In this document: piece after piece, positions 22,493-32,758 of the stretch
Layout of the letters: each line of letters starts with the position of its first letter
Position numbering within the stretch: the stretch's first letter is position 1
NCBI RefSeq assembly: GCF_009905375.1
Contig: NC_133650.1
Location: 299,149,957 to 299,213,956, forward strand
Direction: 5' to 3'
Length of the DNA stretch: 64,000 bases
Origin: Apium graveolens
Taxonomy: Eukaryota; Streptophyta; Magnoliopsida; Apiales; Apiaceae
The notes under the pieces: generated by a model
What the model saw: only the letters and a program-made list of their open reading frames with translations
Told to the model about the DNA's origin: nothing
The model's database searches: none
Program-made: the position numbers and the translations under genes

Positions 22493-23023
22493 ATGTCTAA
22501 GTATCAAAGCCCCATGGGTAGAAGTGCGGATAGTTCCTCCTCTGTGCAGTCGGTGAAGAAGGAAGAATACAAAATGTGTTTTTGTGGGAGACGAGCTAGA
22601 ACATGTGTTTCATGGACTTTAAAAAATCCGGGAAGGCGTTTCTATACTTGTGCCATACCAAAGGTAATATTTTGATTTTTTTTATGTTTTTTTATTATTG
22701 TAAATAATGTTTAAAATTTGTTAATTGTAGGAAGGTGAAGGCTGCCATTTTTTTAATGGTTTGAGGAAGAATTCTGCCCTAGATCAATGGAAGTGATAAC
22801 TCACTTGAACCACTGGAGAATTTATTTGGAGGAGAAGTTAAAACTTGTTCCAGAAGACTTAGAGGAAAGTGTTGAAAAAAGGAAGATTTTGAAGGAGGAA
22901 AGAAATGTGTTGATTGATGCAAGAAGTCAGTTAAAGGATGAGAAGAAAAAGATGAAAAAACAACTCAAGATCTGTGTGCTATTTGCTGTGATGGTGGTTG
23001 CATTTGTAATGAATATGAAGTAG
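22493..23023 (+). pseudogene. GRF-type zinc finger / coiled-coil / membrane-anchor protein, passenger gene of the MULE
   Basis: Exon 1 (22493..22663, from ATG at MSKYQSPMGR) ends AAG|GTAATA; the intron is 67 bp and closes TTGTAG; exon 2 is 22731..23023. The start at 22493 is preferred over 22427 because family members begin with a short Ser-rich leader. The GRF finger is clear: CFCGRRARTC, then SWTLKNPGRRFYTC, then CHFFN. One base is missing just after CHFFN: the present frame gives NGL and soon stops, the next frame gives FEEEF. That frame runs on into a coiled coil (EDLEESVEKRKILKEERN, then SQLKDEKKKMKKQLK) and a final hydrophobic stretch ICVLFAVMVVAFVMNMK. It resembles the plant proteins labelled At4g04775-like (from memory). 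Its role in the element is unknown; GRF fingers bind single-stranded nucleic acid in other proteins. Confidence 0.75.
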
Positions 23024-23103
23024 TTGGTTTATGATGGCAGTAAAGATGCATGTGTAATGGTAGTTAGGAGTAGTGAATGTAATGGTTTGAATAGATTGTA
23101 TGG

Positions 23104-23177
23104 TTGAATGCATTTGTAATGGTTGTAATCAATGAACAGGTTGAATGCATTTGTAATGGTTGTAATCAATGAACAGG
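23104..23177. repeat. 37-bp tandem duplication between the convergent MULE genes
   Basis: Two adjacent copies of a unit starting TTGAATGCATTTGTAATGG and ending ATGAACAGG. It lies in the likely shared 3' region of the two genes. Confidence 0.8.
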
Positions 23178-23444
23178 TCATATGGACCACCTTTTGGTAT
23201 AATTTGGGACAAATTAGATAGTCATTTTCACCATGATAATAACAGAAAAATAATATAACAGATACCAAATTGCAAAATAGAAACCATTCATCATAAATAA
23301 GTCTTACAAACACAAGTTACATCAGTCTTAAGAGATACCAAATACTTAAACAAAAGTTGCAACAGTTTTAACAATAACAAGTTCAAGAGAAACTTAATAG
23401 AATTGGCTTAAATAAAACTTCCAAAAGCAACACTACTTAAAAAT

Positions 23445-26400
23445 TCATTCCCCTAGGTTAATTGGATCTTCTGCAGTATTCTTGAAGCCACTTAACCTTT
23501 TTAACTCAGTGCTGAGTCTGAAACCATAACTTCTAGGGGCTGCTGCAGCCCTTGGCCTCTGCTCTGGTTTAGGAGGTGGTGTGTTTGTAGGTGGTGTAGC
23601 CCTAGGTGGTCTAAAAGGCACCAAGCCAGGTGTTGGCATGAAAACTACCTTTGTACCTACAGGGCCTCTAAGCTCATCACTGAACCTCACATAATCCTTG
23701 CCACTGTTAGACCACTGATCAGCATTTTGGCCTTTAACCAAAGACATTTTCTTCCTTGGAATTTTCTTGAAAGAGGCCAAGGGCTCATCATCTCCAAGCT
23801 CAACCATCTGTGCATCTTCTTGTGCTTCAACTTCTGTCACCAACTTCATCTTTTTCTGACTTCCTTCATTGCCTTGAAAGTAGTCATCCTCAAACAACTT
23901 CCAAACCTCCTCTGCAACCCTGTCACTAGCATCACTGTCATCATCCAAACTTCCTTCATCTTCTTCTACCAGTTGCTTACCTTTGCCCTTGTATGTGTCC
24001 TTTTTGCCTTTTGGATGTTTAGAGCCTGTTTGTGAACCTTGAGTCTGTGGTGCATTTATTGTGATTCCATTAGTAGGTCTTCTCACAGCAAGCTTCTGTC
24101 TTGCCACCTCCTTGGCCTTCTTCTTCACGGGTGCACCCTGTGTGTCTTTCTTCTTTCTTGTCTCAGTTGCAGCATCTTTCTCTTTTGTCTGTTCAGGTGT
24201 GGCATCTGTATTCTTTGTTGGACACTTGGAGACTCTATGCCCTGGCTGTCGACAATTACTACAATGCATCACTCTTCTGTTGCTATACCTCTGTAGGACA
24301 ATTCCTTGAGATGGTGTCGCCTTCTGGTGCCACCTTCCCACTCCTCCCTCCTTCTCATTTTCTTTGGTCTTCCTCTGAGTTTCTTGGGAATGTCAGGAGG
24401 CAGCATTGTATTCCTCACCTTTCATTGCCTCAAGAGAGTGTTTGTAGCTTTCAAGATATTTCTCCCTTTTATAGTAGTCAGACACATATTCCTGTGGTTG
24501 GTGTCTCCTTGAGTGTATAGCAGATATGGCATGTTGGCATGGTATGCCTGTTAGGTCATACATCCTACAATCACATGTGCCCCTCTCCAAATCAACTGTA
24601 ACTGCCTTTGTTCCACATTTGACTTGAAATTTTCTATCTCCATCCCATGCTGCAGACCATTTTCTAGATTCAGTCACAAGAAGATCCAAAGTCTTTTTTA
24701 TTTTAGGACAAAGGATCAGATCACTATTCAGCATCTCATCTCTTCTTCTTCTTATTCTTGTCAGTAGTTTGAAATGTATCGCTTGGAGCATGGTCAACAA
24801 GGGCATGGACCTGTTACATGACAATGTCAAGTAGTTAGGAAATAACATTCAATCATGGTGCATTACATATTATAGAGTGTTACATACTTGTTTTACCTTT
24901 CATTTATGATCCATGAATTAAAGCTTTCAGAAATATTATTGTCTGTGTTGTCAACTAGGGAGTGTGTTTGGAAATGGGATTTGCACCACTGTTTCGGATC
25001 ATGTTTTGACAAGAGAGCATGTGCAGCCTTTGAGTGTCTCTCAAGTTCTTTCATAGCCCTTAAATGTGCAACCTTGTGAGTTGACAATGCAATTCTCCAA
25101 AACAAATTCTTCAATATTCCAGTGTTGAACCTGCAAGCACAGTAGCAAACATGAGTCAAAATCAATATACGTGAACATTGTAGAAAATTATCAAGTAGAG
25201 AAAGAGCATTACTTTTTCTTGAAATTGGCACAAAGATGCCTTGTGCACAATCTGTGCTCAACATATGGAAGAAGCTCTTTCACAGCATTTTCCAACCCTT
25301 TTTTGCTGATCACTTATGACTGTTAATCCAGCTTCATCCTCCAGATCTAAGTCATCCTTGAGCAACATAAGAAACCACCTCCAAGAATCCGTATTCTCAG
25401 ATTTAACCACAACATAACAGATTGGAAACATTTGGTTGTTTCCATCTCTACCTACAGCAGATAGGAGCTGACCACCACAAACAATCTTCAAGAAACATCC
25501 ATCAAGCCCAATAACTGGTCTACAGCCTGCTTTCCAACCAGCCTTGAGAGCATAATAGCACACATAGATTCTTTTGAACTTTACAGGATCCTCTGGATTC
25601 AATCTAGTTGTTGATATCTTCACAGTATTTTTAGGGTTACTTAACAACACCTCTTGGCCAAAATCCCTCACTCTAGCATAATGTTGCCTAAGACTCTCAG
25701 CAATTCCTTCAAGTGCCATTTTTCTTAGCCTCAACACTTTAATTCTAGGAACCTCAATTTCCAGTTCATTTTTAATTGTTTCAGCCATCTCCTTACATGA
25801 CCATTGAGGGTTCTTCCTGATCCTATCCCCAAAAACTTTACACAAATACTTGACATTTGCCATTTTGTTGTTGTATGGCTTAGTGCACAAGTGTGTGTCA
25901 ACCAGTGTTTTTACAGTTACAGTCTCACTATCCTTGTCCTTACTGCACCAAATATAGAAGGGACAGTTTGCCTCACAAGACACTTGGCATCTTCTACCAT
26001 CATTAGTAATGAATTGGACCCCTCTTCTATCAAGCACACCATATCTCCTAACAGTATCTCTGAACTCAGCCATGTTAACAAACTTCTGTCCTACTTCAAA
26101 CCTAGGTACCCCTTCAGTACTACCCTTTTTTTCAAGATTCTTCTTTTCTTGGGATTAGGTGGACCAACATATCCAATTCTTGCATTCTCATCCTCACTTG
26201 AGGATGAGAGAGACCTCAAAACTTGAGAATCATAAGCAGCCTCTTCACTAGGGGACTTGTTTGGTATGTTCATAGCATTATACATTTTATCTTTAAATTT
26301 CTTAGCATTTTGCCTAATGGTATGCAACTCATCATCACTGTCACATACATTATCAGGGCATACACTATCATCATCATCTGATTCCTCACTATCATTAGCA

Positions 26401-26869
26401 AGTCTGTACTCAGGGTCATAAGAATCATCTGTATCATCCCCATTATCACTATTATCACTATTATCCCTAACTATTTCTTCTTACATCATTCTACTCACAT
26501 TGTTCTCCTCAGGCACAGTTTTAATTTTACATTGTTTAGGGGTTTGCGATACACAAAAAGGTCATCAAGGTTAAAATGATCTACATATAAATCAATCATA
26601 CCATACGGCTTAGACAAATCAACTAAATCCCTCACAGAACCATCATCATATATTACCCTGATACCTTCACTAAAACTAAACCCATCACATTTAAAATAAA
26701 CAAGAGAATTCACATCATAATCATATTTCTGGGCAAAATCTTCTAGGTCACGAAAGGACATCAAATCACTATCAAACTCTGTAATGACCTCGGTTTTACC
26801 CCCAACATAAGTAATAGTAGGAGGAGGGGTAAAATCACCATGGTGGTGAAGATATAGAGTAGTAGACAT
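23445..26869 (-). pseudogene. MuDR-type MULE transposase, frameshifted
   Basis: Start ATG at 26869 (MSTTLYLHHHG). Order along the protein: a PB1-like N-terminal domain (ITYVGGKTEVITEF to MIDLYVDHFN); a Ser/Asp/Glu-rich linker (26460..26160); the MuDR DNA-binding region (FVNMAEFRDTVRRYG, CQVSCEANCPFYIWC, HLCTKPYNN); and the catalytic core with VIGLDGCFLK (first Asp), LTVISDQQK (second Asp) and CTRHLCANFKKK. A SWIM finger (CDCRMYDLTGIPCQH, 24540..24600) and a zinc knuckle (CSNCRQPGHRVSKC) follow, then a Lys/Pro-rich tail to 23445. Two introns fit GT-AG: about 25131..25211, and about 24812..24892 within INER|. Frameshifts occur before FEVGQKF (about 26095), in an A-run after ISDQQ (about 25293), at 24395..24410 and near 24310. 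The element cannot make a full transposase now. Confidence 0.88.
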
Positions 26870-27271
26870 GCTGAAAAAAACAAAAAATAACATATAAATG
26901 TATATATGTGCACATATCAACATACTTACAGATACATACAAGTCAATACATCTAGGATTCGTCAATTAAGGGAATCGAACATACCTTCGATTGCAGTATT
27001 AAATCTTCAAGTGACAGTATTCGCACTCCCCCTCACAATATTCTTCCAATTCGCCCCTCAATTGCACTCTCTCAGACGAGTTCTTCACTTAGGGTTTTTC
27101 CCCCAATTTTCCAATCACACTCTTCTCTCTCAAATTTGTTTTTAATCGATTATGACTGTTTATTTTTCTTGTTTTTTTGTTATAAACGTAGCTTTGCTTA
27201 TTTGGAAGCCACGTAACTTAACAGTTGTTGCCATGTAGGTGCCATCTGGATTTGCCGTTAAGTAAGTAACG

Positions 27272-27409
27272 TCTCCCGTTAAGTCAACGTCCTTGACTAA
27301 CGGGGAAGTCATTACTCTCAACTAGAGTGGTGTCATCGAGACCCCGATAACTAGAAGGGTATTTTTGATATGTCACCCTCACTTCAGTGACTACTTTGAG
27401 ATTTAAGCC
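27272..27409 (-). repeat. Right terminal inverted repeat of the MULE
   Basis: Its reverse complement begins GGCTTAAATCTCAAAGTAGT and matches the left repeat at 134 of 138 positions. The transposase start lies about 400 bp inside it. Confidence 0.9.
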
Positions 27410-27419
27410 CATTTATATC

Positions 27420-28270
27420 ATTCTCTTCTTCCCAGCGATCTTTGATAATCTGAAAACACATTGGCTCCATTAGCCAAGCATTTTCGAAAAGAAAATGTCG
27501 TTTTTTATAACCTCTCGTTTGGTGCTCTAAAATTAAGAATAAAGGGTTGTGGTCTGATGGTGATCCTTCTGGGTTGTAAACCTTTGCCATTTGAAAAAGA
27601 TTAGTCCACAGTGTATTAACGATCACTCTATCCAAACGAATTTCAATCCATTGATCACTGTTTCGACCTCTCTCCCATGTAAATTGATGCCCAATAATAT
27701 CCAGGTCATGTAAATCAGCATCTTGCAAGCATTCATTAAATTGCAAGCATTCATTAAACCTTTCAACCAAATGATTAGGGTATGCAGCACCCCCTTTCTT
27801 GTCTGCCTAGACGTGACATTGTTAAAATCTCCGACCAAGCACCACGGTAAGTTCGCATCCCTTGATAAATTCCTCGGCAACTCTTAAGTTTTATGCCTCT
27901 AGGCTCTGGATGGCCCCCAATAAATGTCTGTCAACCTCCACTCCTTATTATCCTCCAACTTAATTGGGATGTCGATATGATATCGAGAGAAGCTTAAAAG
28001 CGTAACTTTAACTACATCTTTCCAAAACATAGCCACCCTGCCACTCTTTCCTTGAGACTCGACATCGATGAAGCCTTCGTAATTCAACTTACTACACGAC
28101 TCTTCCATTTTAGAGTAGCTACTGATAGTCTCGCACAGAAAAACAAACGATGGTTTCTCCAGCCGGGTTACATCTTTAAGGACCTGCAGCTTTTCAGGGG
28201 AACCATACCTTGGCAAATCCATGCTAAGGCATTCATGATGAATGACAGGGCTGCAAAGCAACACCCGCCA
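27420..28270 (-). pseudogene. LINE ORF2, 5' part: APE-type endonuclease
   Basis: Near 28235 the minus strand has the ORF2 opening MNALAWICQGM, then a shift. Next come LEKPSFVFLCETISSYSKME, a core with FIDVESQGKSGRVAMFWKD, LPWCLVGDFNNVTSR (about 27850; the catalytic GDFN motif), ERGRNSDQWIEIRLDRVIVN and SPSDHNPLFLILE (SDH motif, about 27560). These are the ordered blocks of the LINE endonuclease that nicks target DNA. A short direct duplication (LQFNECLQ, about 27740) and several shifts break the frame. The end joins the piece at 22158 in frame once the MULE is removed. Confidence 0.85.
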
Positions 28271-28274
28271 ATAA

Positions 28275-29435
28275 TTAATTTTTTGAACTCAATGTCTCCT
28301 CATACTGTGTGTCGTCCATGTCTTTAAGTTGGTCTTGGGCCTTCGACTGAACATTCACCTGGTCCAAAATTGTTCTACGTCTTTTAGGGTCCACAATAAT
28401 TAAACTATCCAGCCCACAATTACCTCCTTCATTGTGAATATTTAAATTTAAAACAACTGACTGATACGAATCTATCTGTTTACTCGTGTCCATATATGCT
28501 TTTAACAACCCTGAAATTTCTCCATTATCTCTTTAACTGGTTTGCTCCGAAATCCCTGATTTGTTGTTAAGTTGTTGAGGTTGCACCACTTTTTCAGGAC
28601 CATCCTTAGTGGTTTATTACCACCAATGTCACCGGAATTCCTTGCCTGAAATCCTCCACCATTTCTTAACCATTTGGCTCCCTTGCTATGTGTCTTCCTT
28701 TTCCGGTCAACTCTAAGCCATGCACCATACATCTTCCAGAGGCATTTCAAAAATACGATCACAAAAGCGCTCTCCATGTCCAATCATCCCACAAATAAAA
28801 CAAAATGTAGGTATAACTTCATATTTAAAGTTCACCCAGCACCACTCTTTCTCTGATTTCCTAAGCTTCATTCTTCGTTTGATTGGTACATCTAGTGGTA
28901 TTGACACCCTAATACGTAGAAATTCCCTCCATACTCCAACAAAATTATTTGGGTCTCCATCTATGTACTTATAAATGTAGTTACCAATGTCCGTAGCAAC
29001 TCGTTGTGACATAAATCCGGCCTACATGTCATAGAGTTGAACCCACAAGTCAATATTACTGATCTCCATCGTCCTAGGATTATCACCTTCCTTATTTCTA
29101 TGTAAAACCAAATGAAATCACCCAAACGTCCAAGGACTTCCTTCTAAAACCCTCCTGATATCAACCTCGTGATAGAATTGAAATATGAATCCATTGCCAT
29201 CCAGTTGTTTAATATAAACTCCTCTTCTCGGTCTACGCAAAACAGTCATTTTGTGCTGCATTGCCTGAAAATCAATATTAGCAAGGAATCCTCCCACTAA
29301 ACACCATTTCGTGTCTATCTCACTCAAATTCTCTGCATCGTTTTCATAGTTGAGACCCCCATATTCTTCATCCTCAATCTGTATTGATGCAAATGCTTCA
29401 TCCATTTCTTGTACAGGTGTTTTTTGTTTGTTCAT
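28275..29435 (-). pseudogene. LINE ORF1, gag-like protein (DUF4283 and CCHC knuckle)
   Basis: From ATG at 29435 (MNKQKTPVQEMDEAF) an acidic leader passes into a DUF4283-type block (WCLVGGFLANIDFQAM, VDIRRVLEGSPWTFG). After a shift come RVATDIGNYIYKYI, IPLDVPIKRRMKLR and a plant LINE zinc knuckle, FCFICGMIGHGERFC (about 28780). ORF1 proteins bind element RNA. The downstream part to 28275 is low-complexity linker in shifting frames. Several stops and shifts make it inactive. Confidence 0.8.
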
Positions 29436-29915
29436 TATGCTTCTGAAAATGAATGACCAAAAATAAGGAGAAATGAACCAAAGTAATGATATATGGCAAA
29501 TGATTATAACTGAATCACGAACGAATAAACTAAACGAAGAAGTGACAATCATTTCACAGATCCTTACATGTCATATGACAAGATGCTACGATACTGTTCA
29601 TACGATTTGTGAAAAGTTATTCTAAATTACTGTGAAATGTTTACAACTCATAAAAGTAAAAGCAGAAGTATTTTTCGTGTGCATACATAAGAGCAGATCA
29701 TTTATGCTAAAATTTATAAATTATACGTATCACTAAATGTCCACGGTTTGATATACTGCAATAACCGGATGCTTCCATTTCCCAAAGAAAATATAGGCAT
29801 ATTATTCAGAAAGGCTTAGTGAAGGTTCAGAAAGGCAGAAACTACACGGGCCGATCAAAAGATAATTACATCGATGAGCCAATTAGACATTCTTGAGTTT
29901 AAAACCCGGGAGAGT

Positions 29916-30073
29916 GATTGTACACAGGTATACTAAAGTATGGAAAGATAAAAAAGACTATGCAATTAAACAGAACATGAACTATATTATGTCTGATTGT
30001 ACACAGGTATACTAAAGTATGGAAAGATAAAAAAGACTATGCAATTAAACAGAATATGAACTATTTCATGTCT
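29916..30073. repeat. 79-bp tandem duplication
   Basis: Two adjacent copies of a unit starting GATTGTACACAGGTATACTA (29916 and 29995) differ at about three positions only. It lies in spacer 300 bp beyond the LINE. Confidence 0.85.
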
Positions 30074-31079
30074 GGATGCAGAGTGATCAATTATAGATGG
30101 TGTGAACAAGTAGTTCTTTCATCTCCTAATATGGCTTCAGTTATATGATGTGCAATTTAAGGCTATCTACAATTCAACTTGGCAAAAAAAAATCTACAGT
30201 TTTCAACTCTGATTCATTGTAGGTGTCAGAACGTTATAAATTTAGCGATCTTAACATTTAGCTGGTCAGTTGATTGGATTGAATCTACGATGTGAGTTAC
30301 GGATGTTGGAGCACTCACGATCTCCTATTACCGGTACACTGAAGCTATAAACATCAGATTCAAGATAGCATTCTCTGGAGAACATGGAGCCACTGCAAAT
30401 TGAAAAAATCAATGACTTGACTATTGAGAAAATAGAAAAGGAAATAGGAATCAGCACTTCTGATGTAGAGACTCTTTCTATGTTCCTATAGGCTATAACC
30501 CTTCCCTTGTTCGATTCTTTACACCTATCTCCAGAACAACTAGCCATAGTTGCTAGCTATATGAATGACTCATTATCCGGAGTCGTCATGAAGGTAAAAT
30601 GTCCTCAAGGTGTCAATGTAAGTCCCTCACGAGGAGTTATATTTAGGTATTAGGTTGTACCTGTAACTAGAGCACGTCAATTTATTAAAATTTAAACACC
30701 ACTAGCCACCTAGCACAGTAGCATAACATTAACTAAAGATTCCGGCTCATTATAACTAATTAGAATACTTGTACACCGCCTCTTGAATTCTTGGCATTAA
30801 CTGATAAAACTGGACAACAGGAAGACTGTTTACAGAAACCTCCGAAATTCTAATCAAACCACCGGCATATAAAGCAACACAGAGGAACAGGCTTAAGTAA
30901 GACAAAGTGTACATCAGGTTAAGGGAGGCAGTTGTTGCTCAAGTCTAACCTGGTTCCTCAGTTATTATGACTTTGCATTTACTATTACACATGTTTATAA
31001 ACATCTAACATATTAGAATTTTAGGAGAAGGCTTAGAATTTACCTTAGCCAATCCTAAAAAGTACTCTTATCACAGGAG
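30074..31079. other. Spacer with no supported gene
   Basis: One minus-strand frame (30547..30266) holds a word, CYLESDVYSFSV, that recalls a receptor-kinase subdomain. It is too short to call. Nothing else recognised. Confidence 0.35.
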
Positions 31080-32020
31080 ATGGATTTTTCCAATTCATTC
31101 CAACCAAATCCACTACAATTTGGACCACACATCCTTTGATCGCAAAATACTGTTTCCTAAACAATCTGACCTGATACTTAATATATGGTCGAGCTTCCAT
31201 GCCATAACCCGGTTGTATCTCCACAATTTTTCAAGCTTTCCATAAGCACCAGATTTCGATTGACCACTTCCGCTCTCCAACCACCATCTTCTAAAAGTGT
31301 CAACAATGACCTAATGTGAGCAGCATCCTCAACATTTTCCCATCTAACATTGACAATAGGATAACAGCCTTTGCGTTTTTCTGCAATTTTAGTCATAAGT
31401 TGAAGAAAATGTACATACAAAAAATTACAAATATAACTGATATTCAATGAAAATACACGCAACTAAATTATTGTATAGTTAATTTGTTATTAAAAGTAGA
31501 TTAATGTCAAGCACACATCCAATAAGAAAAATAAATTACAAGGGAAACAAATACAAAATTCAAAAATATAAATAATCAAAGATGTCTTGACTCTTGAATT
31601 TTGACATCATTAAACATATGATTGGCCAATTGTTGTCTAAATTTGGTCTAAGCAGTATTTGACTCAAGATGTTGAACAAAATCTGCATTCTTTCACACTC
31701 CATTTTCTCCAACTCCGTCCTCTATTGGGTCTATACTCATGTTAGACCTTATAAAACTATGAGGCGAATCACAAGTTAAAATAATTATGCACTGGGTTCT
31801 CATTGGATACGATCTGAGTACCACTGAAAATACTCATCTTGGTTTTAACATCCCAACACACCTTTCAATAATATTACTTGCTCGAGAATGCTTCATGTTA
31901 AAGAATATATTTGGTGCTATAGGATGTCGACCACTTCTCCACTCATTCTAATGATAATGTTGGCCTTTAAAAGAGGTTAGAATCCTTTGACATGTCATAT
32001 AGCCAGCATCACATAAATAA
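31080..32020 (-). pseudogene. Relic of a second PIF/Harbinger element
   Basis: The minus strand from 32020 reads YYLCDAGYMTCQRI (second catalytic Asp), EWRSGRHPIAPNIFFNMKHS, NIIERCVGMLKPR (catalytic Glu) and YPMRTQCIII, with stops between, down to LANHMFNDV near 31600. The 31462..31178 frame (VRWENVEDAAHIRSLLTLLE) and RKQYFAIKG with SGFGWNE near 31090 look like a decayed Myb/SANT-like ORF1. Here the Myb-like part follows the transposase, the reverse of the element at 6632. No terminal repeats or target duplication found. Confidence 0.65.
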
Positions 32021-32758
32021 TAGCATCTATATACATATATATATATAAGGAGTGGTCATTCAGTGGCGTGCATAATTAAAAGTTGTATGAAGGAAACGAT
32101 ATGCAAAATATACAAGAAAATTCATAGCAAACAAATCTGATATCACATATCAAATCAACAATGAGTTACTAGAATATGCCCATGATCTATTGAGGAATGA
32201 AATAGGTTTGGCATAGATGCATACCTGGAGAGGTGTGAGGATCAGACACTTGATTAAGATATGTGTTGCACAAAATAAGATAAAAGATATTTTAATGAGA
32301 AAGATATGCACAATATAAAACAAAATTGGAGGCAAGAGATATAGTACAAGTTGGCGCCTAATTTTCTGGGGATAATTGTTTAAATTTTGCAACAGCGTAA
32401 CTCTTGGTAACCACAGATGTAGCGTGTAAGTGGATTCCTGTATTTTACGGTAACTACAATACCCAGTTAGTTAGTTCAATTTTATAATTATTTAACCAAA
32501 AGGTACTTCTAGTTACATGCTTGAGTTGCATCAAACCACACAAGGTCTATATTTAACCAATCATCTTTTATATTGAAAACAGGTAATGGGGAAAAGACTT
32601 TCACTCCCCTCAACTGTATGTATGTATACTTAAACTCAGCAAAAAAAATAAAGGTTAGCCAAGAAGCCATATGATGCAGGCGTGCAGTACAGGTGGGGTG
32701 GGAGGGAGGGGTCGTGGGGGTTGTAGTAACAAAATTCCTTGGTAGTTTTCCTTTCTGA
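32021..32758. other. Spacer downstream of the PPR gene
   Basis: AT-rich, with a short TA run near 32030 and a G/T-rich run near 32695..32725. It probably includes the PPR gene's 3' untranslated region. No other feature supported. Confidence 0.45.

Larger units (their letters stand above)
22169..27409 (-). mobile_element. Mutator-like element (5241 bp) with 138-bp terminal inverted repeats
   Basis: It is flanked by CATTTATATC at 22159..22168 and 27410..27419 (10 bp; 9-10 is typical of MULEs). The terminal repeats, 138 bp each, differ at only 4 positions by eye, so the insertion is fairly young. It carries a MuDR-type transposase on the minus strand (26869 down to 23445) and, convergent to it, a GRF zinc-finger gene on the plus strand (22493..23023). 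Each gene starts near one terminal repeat, which probably supplies the promoter, as in maize MuDR. Both genes now carry frameshifts. Confidence 0.9.
17498..29606 (-). mobile_element. L1-type LINE retrotransposon, split by two later insertions
   Basis: The element is flanked by TTGTGAAAAGTTATTC at 17481..17496 and 29607..29622, a 16-bp target duplication. The left end has a poly-T run (plus strand), the LINE poly-A tail. From 29435 downward it holds ORF1 (DUF4283-like and zinc knuckle) and ORF2 (endonuclease, reverse transcriptase, zf-RVT, RNase H). Removing the solo LTR (19650..21032) and the Mutator-like element (22169..27409), with one copy of each target duplication, leaves about 5.5 kb, the usual size of a full-length plant LINE. 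ORF2 runs in frame across both repaired sites. The LINE is therefore the oldest of the three and was essentially complete when hit. Confidence 0.9.

Noticed and set aside
23727..24520. Plus-strand Leu/Cys/Ser-rich frames, some looking like membrane proteins
   Set aside because: They are antisense shadows of the Lys/Ser-rich tail and zinc knuckle of the MULE transposase.
30266..30547. Minus-strand frame with CYLESDVYSFSV, like a receptor-kinase subdomain
   Set aside because: Only about a dozen residues agree, with no further kinase motifs around it.
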